DNA of 12,069 nucleotides from NCBI GenBank assembly GCA_937959065.1, contig CALGOI010000337.1:1-12069 (forward strand), written 5' to 3'. The stretch comes from an uncultured Ignavibacteriota bacterium. GTDB taxonomy: Bacteria; Bacteroidota; Ignavibacteria; Tepidaquicellales; Tepidaquicellaceae. Under the pieces are notes generated by a model. It was not told where the DNA came from and made no database searches. It worked only from the letters and a program-made list of their open reading frames with translations. Shown piece after piece: positions 7,211 to 12,069 of this stretch. The stretch's first letter is position 1. Each line of letters starts with the position of its first letter. A program made the translations under genes and the position numbers.

Positions 7211-7242
7211 AAAAAAAGTTTCCATTAACAATAAATGGAAAC
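7211..7242 (-). terminator. Intrinsic terminator on the minus strand, in the leader of the 5711-7159 gene
   Basis: Read on the minus strand, GTTTCCATT (7242-7234), a 7-nt loop and AATGGAAAC (7226-7218) form a perfect 9-bp stem followed at once by seven T residues (7217-7211). On the plus strand the stem has no T-tract after it. It lies 51 nt upstream of the minus-strand start codon at 7159. It could end a short minus-strand RNA that begins in 7243-7395, or act as an attenuator of the downstream gene. Confidence 0.7.
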
Positions 7243-7312
7243 AATTCCTCTAATTTTTCCCTAATAATGTAAAAATACTTAAAAAAATCGACAAAAAGGA
7301 AAGAATAGATTG

Positions 7313-7383
7313 ATTGAGTATATTAACATTCTAAGATAAGCTTTTATTCAAAAAATAAGATAAGCTGATTAAATTGAGTATAT
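7313..7383 (+). repeat. Nested direct repeats upstream of the FN3 gene (A-B-B-A)
   Basis: ATTGAGTATAT occurs at 7313-7323 and 7373-7383, exactly 60 bases apart. Between them TAAGATAAGCT occurs at 7332-7342 and 7356-7366, 24 bases apart. The second A copy ends 12 nt before the ATG at 7396. Two different exact 11-mers, each paired in 71 bases, suggest binding sites for a regulator or a small internal duplication. The rest of the spacer 7160-7395 is AT-rich, with only the minus-strand terminator standing out. Confidence 0.5.
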
Positions 7384-7395
7384 ATCTGACAGATA

Positions 7396-7707
7396 ATGAA
7401 TAATCAAGAAAACAATAATCATTCAAGGGGAGAAATAAGGCATGAATTCCCAAATCCTGTATTTCCCAAGAGGGGTATCCCCCCGGGAGAAATTAATCTA
7501 CAGTGGGATGCTGTTGAAGGAGCCAGAAATTATGTTTTGCAGTTATCTACTAATAATGGAAAGAAATGGCAGCAAATTGATATTGTAAGTGACCCCTGTT
7601 ATAAGATTGAGGGTCTGGATTCGAATAAAGATTATTATTTTAGAGTAGCTGCAGTATTTAGCGATGGACAGGGGGAGTGGAGTGAGCCAATTCTAAAAAC
7701 AAAGTAA
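7396..7707 (+). CDS. Small free-standing fibronectin type III domain protein
   Basis: A 103-residue protein consisting of about 30 polar or Pro-rich residues and one FN3 domain (about 30-103). The FN3 pattern is clear: INLQWDAVEGARNYVLQLST (33-52, with the strand-B Trp37 and strand-C Tyr46), the L74-x-x-x-x-x-Y80 turn (EGLDSNKDYYFRVAAV, 72-87) and GEWSEPILKTK at the end. FN3 domains mediate protein or carbohydrate contacts and usually occur in exported multidomain proteins. This one has no signal peptide, transmembrane segment or sorting domain, so either it acts in the cytoplasm or it leaves the cell by an unseen route. The ATG has no Shine-Dalgarno. It is transcribed alone, between a minus-strand gene and a terminator. 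A specific partner cannot be named. Confidence 0.85.
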   Translation: MNNQENNNHSRGEIRHEFPNPVFPKRGIPPGEINLQWDAVEGARNYVLQLSTNNGKKWQQIDIVSDPCYKIEGLDSNKDYYFRVAAVFSDGQGEWSEPILKTK

Positions 7708-7741
7708 TTTTTTCCCTTTATATTAATTGCCCTATGAATAG

Positions 7742-7769
7742 AAAGACAGGTTGATGACCTGCCTTTTTT
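7742..7769 (+). terminator. Intrinsic terminator after the FN3 gene
   Basis: CAGGT (7747-7751) pairs with ACCTG (7757-7761) around TGATG. The stem extends past one A-C mismatch through G7745-C7763 and A-T pairs into six T residues (7764-7769). It lies 35 nt after the FN3 stop and 20 nt before the 3' end of the converging rhomboid gene. The reverse strand has only a broken T-tract, so it mainly serves the plus strand. Confidence 0.75.
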
Positions 7770-7788
7770 ATGAACATCTGGATTTTAA

Positions 7789-8535
7789 TTAAATTGGAGT
7801 TACATTCTTTTTTCCTATTGTAAAGAATTTTACAAGTATTAGCCCTGCGAAAAATCCCCCGATGTGAGCTCCATAAGCTACACCTCCGCCTTCCTGACCG
7901 GCCGATAAAAATCCGCTGAGGAGCTGAAAACCGATCCAGATTCCCAGGGCAGCAAAAGCCGGAATTTGAACAATGCTTCGCACAAGGATTGCTCTTACTT
8001 TTCTTTTTGGGAATAGAAGCATATAACCCCCGAGTACACCTGAAATCGCACCTGATGCGCCAAGTGAAGGAATTAGTAAATTAGCATCCAGCATAACAGA
8101 TGCAGCAACGTGAGCCAGGGAAGCCAACACTCCGCAAACGAGATAAAATATAAGGTACCTGAAATGACCAAGAGCATGTTCAAGGTTATCACCAAATATC
8201 CAAAGGTATAACATATTTCCAAAGATATGCATTATACTGCCGTGCATGAACATCGATGTAAGCAGAGTGATGTAAACCATAAACGGTGTTTCCTCGAGAC
8301 CGGGCATTACATATCTCTCACCTGTGACAGGGTCTTCAACCGTTTCACTTTCGGTTACAAGATCCTTCCCGGTTATGATTTCTTCCGGAACAGTTGAGAA
8401 TGAGTATGTGAATTCAAGATTGCTTCCAAGGCCCTGTAGGAAAACGAAAACAAATATATTAATTCCAATTAATATATAATTTACAAATGGAGTTGTAGTA
8501 CGGTCTGAATTGTCGTCACCAATTGGAAATATCAT
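7789..8535 (-). CDS. Rhomboid-family intramembrane serine protease
   Basis: A 248-residue polytopic membrane protein with the core six-helix rhomboid layout; it cleaves transmembrane segments of other proteins within the bilayer. Helix 1 is about 17-34. A long loop (about 38-84) precedes the core, containing an acidic stretch at 56-73. HGSIMHIFGNMLYLW (98-112) supplies His103 and Asn107 of the oxyanion motif (GlpG His150/Asn154). GASGAISGVLGG (159-170) carries the nucleophile Ser161, and AHIGGFFAGL (223-232) the catalytic His224. The dyad is complete, so an active enzyme is expected. It lies 12 nt after the stop of the small membrane-protein gene on the same strand, so the two are probably cotranscribed. 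The ATG at 8535 has no Shine-Dalgarno; another ATG at 8542 is out of frame. Substrates are unknown. Confidence 0.95.
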   Translation of the reverse strand: MIFPIGDDNSDRTTTPFVNYILIGINIFVFVFLQGLGSNLEFTYSFSTVPEEIITGKDLVTESETVEDPVTGERYVMPGLEETPFMVYITLLTSMFMHGSIMHIFGNMLYLWIFGDNLEHALGHFRYLIFYLVCGVLASLAHVAASVMLDANLLIPSLGASGAISGVLGGYMLLFPKRKVRAILVRSIVQIPAFAALGIWIGFQLLSGFLSAGQEGGGVAYGAHIGGFFAGLILVKFFTIGKKNVTPI

Positions 8536-8547
8536 ACGCCATGATTT

Positions 8548-8730
8548 TTAAGCGTGAGACGGATTGTCATTGTGCTGAATATCCGATGGATTATCACTTT
8601 CCTTTGCCTGCATTTGCTCTTCTATGTTGTACTGCTGTGAAGCTACTTTGTTTAGAACTTTCATCTGTAATAGCAAAACAACCAGGAAAACACAAATTAT
8701 GATAATTGTAACACTAAAAGCGTCGATCAT
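8548..8730 (-). CDS. Small single-span membrane protein
   Basis: A 60-residue protein I do not recognise. One hydrophobic segment spans about residues 5-22 (FSVTIIIICVFLVVLLLQ), followed by a polar tail rich in Gln, Asn, Asp and Ser that ends NPSHA. The short N-terminus, MIDA, is acidic, and Lys24 and Lys28 follow the segment, so the positive-inside rule predicts an outside N-terminus and a cytoplasmic tail. It is the first gene of a minus-strand pair with the rhomboid protease, 12 nt apart, and could be its regulator, partner or substrate; that is inference from position only. Its frame, its placement and the absence of any competing gene here support it as real. It uses ATG at 8728-8730 without a Shine-Dalgarno. 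Confidence 0.65.
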   Translation of the reverse strand: MIDAFSVTIIIICVFLVVLLLQMKVLNKVASQQYNIEEQMQAKESDNPSDIQHNDNPSHA

Positions 8731-8777
8731 TGTGGTTTTTTAAAGATTAGAATTACTGCTTATTTACAATTTAAAAC

Positions 8778-8827
8778 ATTATATTAATATTCTAAATATT
8801 AAAATTTAGGTAGAATATTAGTATAAT
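8778..8827. promoter_or_regulatory. 50-bp divergent dyad carrying outward TATAAT boxes
   Basis: The left arm ATTATATTAATATTCTA (8778-8794) and right arm TAGAATATTAGTATAAT (8811-8827) are inverted copies with one mismatch in 17 (T8784 against G8821, which would be a U-G wobble in plus-strand RNA), separated by 16 nt. The outer ends give TATAAT on the plus strand (8822-8827) and TATAAT on the minus strand (8783-8778). On the plus strand TTAAAA (8799-8804) lies 17 nt before TATAAT, a fair sigma-70-like promoter for the redoxin gene with about 70 nt of leader. The minus-strand box has no good -35. This may be a shared divergent promoter with a symmetric operator, or an RNA hairpin. Confidence 0.55.
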
Positions 8828-8866
8828 TTCTGTAAAAGATGAGGCAAAAACGGGAACATAATAGTG

Positions 8867-8880
8867 TCTACAAAAGTAGA
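8867..8880 (+). repeat. Short hairpin in the redoxin leader
   Basis: TCTAC AAAA GTAGA is a perfect 5-bp stem with a 4-nt loop, 23 nt before the redoxin ATG. The minus strand of 8871-8878 reads TACTTTTG, a match to TAnnTTTG, but it has no -33 partner and is far from the minus-strand gene. Little can be said about its role. Confidence 0.3.
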
Positions 8881-8903
8881 ATAAGAAATTAATCTAAATC
8901 ATT

Positions 8904-10034
8904 ATGGGAAATATAGATAAAAGATTTACAGCTTTAGTATTGTTATTGGTAATGTTCGGAATGATGACATTTACCAATTCTAATGCCTCTGTCAGGGAAG
9001 GCGATATGATCCCTGACGTACCAATCACAATAGTCTCACAATATGAGACTTACTCAGATTATACTCTTCACGGTTATGTTATGGATGGTATTACGGTTAT
9101 TGCGTTTATGCCGACTATACAAAATACTAACGAGTACGCTAATGTTATGACGTCAGCTTTCCAGGCATATATTAACCAGGCATTGGGGTTTGATGTTGAG
9201 CAATATTATAATTCAGGCAAATACATTAACGTAATTCTGGTTACAAACGATAACATTTCAACTATACAGGATTTCCAGATAAAAAACCAGTTATATACGG
9301 TCTTTGTCGATAATTCACAGAGGCAGATATCCAGCGCATTTGGGATAGACATCAAAGGTGATGATGCAAGCTCGACTGTAATGATAATAGACGAGAAGAA
9401 AGAAGTTGTATATGTGGATGAATACTACAGAGGACAGGGAGAAAATCTCCAGATATTAATGAGCAAGCTAAATAACATGCTTGGTATCGAAGAAACATAC
9501 GCTGAAGAGAACTTCGGACCTATTTACGAAGGTGACAAAGCAAGAGATTTCAATTTTGATTTTGTAACAATCAAAGACTATACTGCGGGTAATCCCCAAT
9601 CAAGTTCTGCCCAACTATCTGATTTCATCGGTAAAAAGAATATTCTTCTCGGTTTCTATCCGGCTCCGTTCAGTTTCTCATGCGGAATGGAACTGTCGAC
9701 ATTTGATTACATGGTAGCGGGCGACAACAATGAACATAAAATGCCTGAGGAGTACACAAAAGATCTCGAGGTATTAATGGTAAGCAACGAAAGTATGGAT
9801 ATGCTTACTAAATGGTTCGAGGATATGAGCTTTAAAAATGTTAAACTCATCAGCGACCTTGGAGCAAACATCTCTGCGAAATATAACAGCTTTGACTTTA
9901 TGAGCGGATACAATAACAGGACTTTGTTTCTCATAGACAAAGAAGGTGTGATCAGGTTTATTGATTGGGATTATAATGTTATTGACAGCGATCTTAAATT
10001 ACTGCAAGAACAAATAATGGCGCTGGGTTCGTAA
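8904..10034 (+). CDS. Exported tandem peroxiredoxin-like protein, first domain degenerate
   Basis: A 376-residue protein with an N-terminal signal peptide (KRFTALVLLLVMFGMMTF, cleavage probably after SNA at about 26-28), so the mature protein is periplasmic. Two thioredoxin-fold AhpC/TSA-like units follow, at about 31-192 and 207-376. In the second, FYPAPFSFSCGMEL (251-264) matches the peroxidatic motif PxxxT/SxxC with Cys260, and NNRTLFLIDKEGVIRF (337-352) supplies the conserved Arg339. Cys260 is the only cysteine in the protein, so any peroxidase activity would be 1-Cys type with an outside reductant. In the first unit the matching positions are FMPTIQNTNEY (68-78) and ASSTVMIID (155-163): both Cys and Arg are absent. 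The first unit probably has a structural or binding role. The ATG lacks a Shine-Dalgarno. A strong terminator follows the gene. Confidence 0.85.
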   Translation: MGNIDKRFTALVLLLVMFGMMTFTNSNASVREGDMIPDVPITIVSQYETYSDYTLHGYVMDGITVIAFMPTIQNTNEYANVMTSAFQAYINQALGFDVEQYYNSGKYINVILVTNDNISTIQDFQIKNQLYTVFVDNSQRQISSAFGIDIKGDDASSTVMIIDEKKEVVYVDEYYRGQGENLQILMSKLNNMLGIEETYAEENFGPIYEGDKARDFNFDFVTIKDYTAGNPQSSSAQLSDFIGKKNILLGFYPAPFSFSCGMELSTFDYMVAGDNNEHKMPEEYTKDLEVLMVSNESMDMLTKWFEDMSFKNVKLISDLGANISAKYNSFDFMSGYNNRTLFLIDKEGVIRFIDWDYNVIDSDLKLLQEQIMALGS

Positions 10035-10062
10035 ATTCCATTTTAAGTTAAGTTTTAAATAC

Positions 10063-10112
10063 AAATCTTTGGCGGTTGGCTGATTACCATTTAAACCGTC
10101 AAAGATTTTTTT
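10063..10112 (+). terminator. Strong intrinsic terminator after the redoxin gene, abutting the next ATG
   Basis: ATCTTTGGCGGTT (10065-10077) pairs with AACCGTCAAAGAT (10094-10106) over 13 bp with one G-U pair. Two more A-T pairs extend the base, the loop is 16 nt, and T residues run from 10106 to 10112. It begins 28 nt after the redoxin stop. The methyltransferase ATG follows the last T with no gap, so this element must either be read through, act as an attenuator, or be bypassed by a promoter inside it. Confidence 0.85.
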
Positions 10113-10922
10113 ATGGAAGAAAAAGAATATCTTTTCGGGACTAACGAACCTGAGCTTCAAAGGCTTAAATTCCAGCATGAAGTTTGGCGACCAATGACTG
10201 ACTCATTCATTAAAAGGATTGGTGTTCAACCCGGATGGAAGTGTCTCGATGCAGGTGCGGGACCGGGGTTTGTTTCTATGGATTTCCGAAATATAGTTGG
10301 TGACTCAGGTGAAGTCACACTACTCGAACCTTCCGACTTTTACACTAATTCTTTCAGGAAATATGCCGACAAGAAAAACTGGGACAACATAAAGTATATT
10401 CAAGGACTGGTTGAAGAAGTTACTCTGCCGGAAAATTACTATGATCTTATATTCTCAAGATGGGTGATCTCATTTGTCCCTGACCCGGAGAAGTTTGTAT
10501 CGACTCTAGTAAAATCTTTAAAACCCGGTGGTATCCTTGCAATCGAGGATTATAACTATGATGGGCTGGGACTTTTCCCAAAAGGCGGTGCCTGGGATAG
10601 GATTCCGGAAATAATGAAAGGATATTACAAATATGGCGGCGGTGATCCATATGTTGCTTCAAAGCTTCCCGCTATTTACAGAAAATGCGGCCTTGAAGTA
10701 ACGGATTTTAAGCCTACTATCATGGCCGGCGGTCCTGACAGTGATATACTTGAATGGGCTCATAGATTTTTTACCATTCACATTCCAATACTTGCCAAAA
10801 AGGGCATTATTACAGAAGAAGATGCAAAAGCATATAAGAATGACTGGGAAGCACACAGAAAAAACCCGGATACGGTTTTCTTTTCCCCTGTAGTGGTTGA
10901 TATAGCAGGGAGGAAAATATAA
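10113..10922 (+). CDS. Class I SAM-dependent methyltransferase
   Basis: A 269-residue cytoplasmic methyltransferase of the UbiE / Methyltransf_11-25 type. The N-terminus KEYLFGTNEPELQRLKFQHE (4-23) is the usual lead-in for this group. Motif I is CLDAGAGPGFVSMDF (44-58), with the SAM loop DAGAGPG (46-52). Glu72 in VTLLEPSDF (68-76) fits the acidic residue that binds the ribose hydroxyls. YYDLIFSRWVISFVPDPEKF (109-128) is the motif IV/post-IV region, and LVKSLKPGGILAIEDY (132-147) motifs V-VI. A helical C-terminal cap (about 155-250) would set substrate choice. The substrate is unknown; no quinone or other biosynthetic genes are nearby. The start is well placed by homologous N-termini even though it abuts a terminator T-tract and has no ribosome site. 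The next gene follows by 64 nt with no terminator, so the two may be cotranscribed. Confidence 0.9.
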   Translation: MEEKEYLFGTNEPELQRLKFQHEVWRPMTDSFIKRIGVQPGWKCLDAGAGPGFVSMDFRNIVGDSGEVTLLEPSDFYTNSFRKYADKKNWDNIKYIQGLVEEVTLPENYYDLIFSRWVISFVPDPEKFVSTLVKSLKPGGILAIEDYNYDGLGLFPKGGAWDRIPEIMKGYYKYGGGDPYVASKLPAIYRKCGLEVTDFKPTIMAGGPDSDILEWAHRFFTIHIPILAKKGIITEEDAKAYKNDWEAHRKNPDTVFFSPVVVDIAGRKI

Positions 10923-10986
10923 CCCATTTTCCACTGAAAAACACATTTCGCTTCATTATCTTATCTATTTATATCTATACCAAGTA

Positions 10987-12069
10987 ATGCTATTTAAACA
11001 AAAGAAACCAAAACAGATACTTGCGCTGGGCGGTGGTGCTTTTTCTATGGAGCCTGAGAATGGTATTCTTGATAAATACATCCTTAATATGTCTCTTGAG
11101 AAGAAGCCGCGTATATGTTTCCTGGGAACCGCCAGCGATGACGGCATCGAGTACAGAGAGAATTTCTATAACTTCTACCGAAAACAAAATTGTGAACCGT
11201 TTCATCTTGAATTCAAGAATCCTCCTGATGACCTGGAAGATTTTCTTTTAGGGATGGACATTATTCACGTTGGAGGCGGAAGCACAAAGAAAATAATCGA
11301 TACATGGAAAAAGCATGGTGCCGATAAAATTTTAAAGAAGGCTTATGAAAACGGTGTAATAATGACCGGGATGAGCGCTGGTGCTATTTGCTGGTTTGAA
11401 GATGGAATCTATCATGACAAAGATGATCATTTGAAACGTTTGCCTTGCCTCGGTTTGTTAAAAGGAAGCTTTTGCCCGCACTTTGATGATGAAGGTACAA
11501 ATCTTAGAAAAACATTCCACAAACTTATACTTGATGGTATTATTAAAAGTGGTTACGGTGTAGATGATGGTGCTGCACTTCATTTCGTCGATGGTGAGCT
11601 AATCCGTGTTGTAACCTCTCGAGTGGGAATGAATGCATATCACGTGGAAAAATCAGGAAAAAAGATATTCGAAAAGAAAGTAAACGGTGTTTATTTGGGT
11701 AATGAGCAACTTGCTGTAAAAGAGAAGAAAAGTGTCGAGAAAACGTTAGAAACACTCAGTATTATAAGTATGTTTATTGATCTGATAAATGCACATGATA
11801 TCGATGGGATTTGTAAAAATGTAACAAAGAGCCATTCGTTTTATGATTCAATGGGGGTGAATATTACAAGTATTGAAAATCTAAGAGATGCCTGGAGAAG
11901 TTTATTTTCTTTATTTCCTGATTATAAGATTGAAGCTAAAGAAATTTTAGTCGAAGAAGGCGAAGTTGTGATTTTTGGTGAAATTTCAGGTACGTTTTGG
12001 GTAGATGATGAGGATGTTAAAGGCAAAAAGTGGAAAGTATTGTCTGCATGGAGGGTTATGACCGAAAAC
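10987..12069 (+). CDS. Peptidase E (S51) domain fused to a SnoaL/NTF2-like domain, 3' end outside window
   Basis: A frame open from ATG 10987 to the last base gives 361 residues with no stop, so the gene is incomplete at its 3' end. Residues about 8-240 form a class I glutamine-amidotransferase-like peptidase E domain: QILALGGGAFSM (10-21), ICFLGTAS (43-50), DIIHVGGGSTKK (91-102), the nucleophile elbow MTGMSAGAICWF (126-137) with Ser130, CPHFDDE (163-169) with His165, then YGVDDGAALHF (190-200). S51 enzymes are Ser-His-Glu/Asp hydrolases; PepE cleaves N-terminal Asp dipeptides. After a charged linker (about 241-254), residues 255-361 read as SnoaL/ketosteroid-isomerase-like: SHSFYDSMG (282-290), NLRDAWRSLFSLFPDYKIEA (298-317), ILVEEGEVVIFGEISGTFW (320-338). 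Such alpha+beta cones bind small ligands. The fusion is unusual to me. No signal peptide or Shine-Dalgarno is seen. Confidence 0.88.
   Translation, partial: MLFKQKKPKQILALGGGAFSMEPENGILDKYILNMSLEKKPRICFLGTASDDGIEYRENFYNFYRKQNCEPFHLEFKNPPDDLEDFLLGMDIIHVGGGSTKKIIDTWKKHGADKILKKAYENGVIMTGMSAGAICWFEDGIYHDKDDHLKRLPCLGLLKGSFCPHFDDEGTNLRKTFHKLILDGIIKSGYGVDDGAALHFVDGELIRVVTSRVGMNAYHVEKSGKKIFEKKVNGVYLGNEQLAVKEKKSVEKTLETLSIISMFIDLINAHDIDGICKNVTKSHSFYDSMGVNITSIENLRDAWRSLFSLFPDYKIEAKEILVEEGEVVIFGEISGTFWVDDEDVKGKKWKVLSAWRVMTEN

Noticed and set aside
7313..7383. CRISPR-like array
   Set aside because: Only two copies of each 11-mer with unequal spacing, no repeat of 20 bases or more and no cas genes.
10659..10946. 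Minus-strand open frame over the methyltransferase end (also 10447-10662)
   Set aside because: Antisense to a gene with clear SAM-methyltransferase motifs; no ribosome site or recognisable motif.
10965..11755. Several short open frames on both strands over the peptidase E gene
   Set aside because: They overlap in other frames the continuous frame from 10987, which carries conserved S51 motifs.
1..12069. Alternative genetic code with TAG as Gln
   Set aside because: It rests on a single codon at the window edge. All other complete genes end in TAA with expected lengths, and none contains an in-frame TAG that would support recoding.

Overview
This is a moderately AT-rich bacterial window that looks chromosomal. 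I infer a member of the Bacteroidota / Chlorobiota / Ignavibacteriota group. Reasons: most genes lack a Shine-Dalgarno, TAnnTTTG-like promoter boxes occur upstream of some genes, and the 482-residue protein carries the SPFFN / HYPDF / KIFPG signature I associate with unnamed proteins of that group. The phylum is inference. No rRNA, tRNA, CRISPR array, insertion sequence, integrase or phage gene was seen. No gap between genes exceeds 300 bases.

Layout. (1) 1-1308, minus: sufB, the Fe-S cluster scaffold gene. Its frame closes at a TAG on the first three bases of the window, before the family's usual C-terminus. Its upstream region holds a dyad that matches the core of the IscR type-1 operator. 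(2) 1534-4645, plus: a GNAT acetyltransferase, a Kef-type CPA2 cation/proton antiporter with an RCK domain, and a LOG-family nucleoside-monophosphate phosphoribohydrolase whose start overlaps the antiporter stop. (3) 4826-5677, plus: a YdaD/YhdF-type SDR oxidoreductase preceded by a strong ribosome site that serves a three-codon upstream ORF. (4) 5711-7159, minus: a large helical protein of unknown function with low GC; an intrinsic terminator facing it lies in its 5' leader. (5) 7396-7707, plus: a small free-standing fibronectin type III protein with no signal peptide, preceded by nested direct repeats and followed by a terminator. (6) 7789-8730, minus: a rhomboid protease and a 60-residue single-span membrane protein. 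(7) 8778-8827: a near-perfect 17-bp-arm inverted repeat in the divergent intergenic region, with a TATAAT at each outer end. (8) 8904-10034, plus: an exported two-domain peroxiredoxin-like protein whose first domain has lost its catalytic residues. (9) 10113-10922, plus: a SAM methyltransferase whose ATG directly abuts the T-tract of a strong terminator hairpin. (10) 10987 to the window end, plus: a peptidase E (S51) domain fused to a SnoaL/NTF2-like domain, running off the edge.

Several genes fit stress or redox maintenance (sufB, Kef antiporter, YdaD-type SDR, redoxin), but they lie in separate transcription units and I see no single multi-gene system. The strongest leads are the peptidase E-SnoaL fusion, the half-degenerate tandem redoxin, the IscR-like operator before sufB with the short SufB C-terminus, the divergent dyad, and two intrinsic terminators placed in gene leaders.
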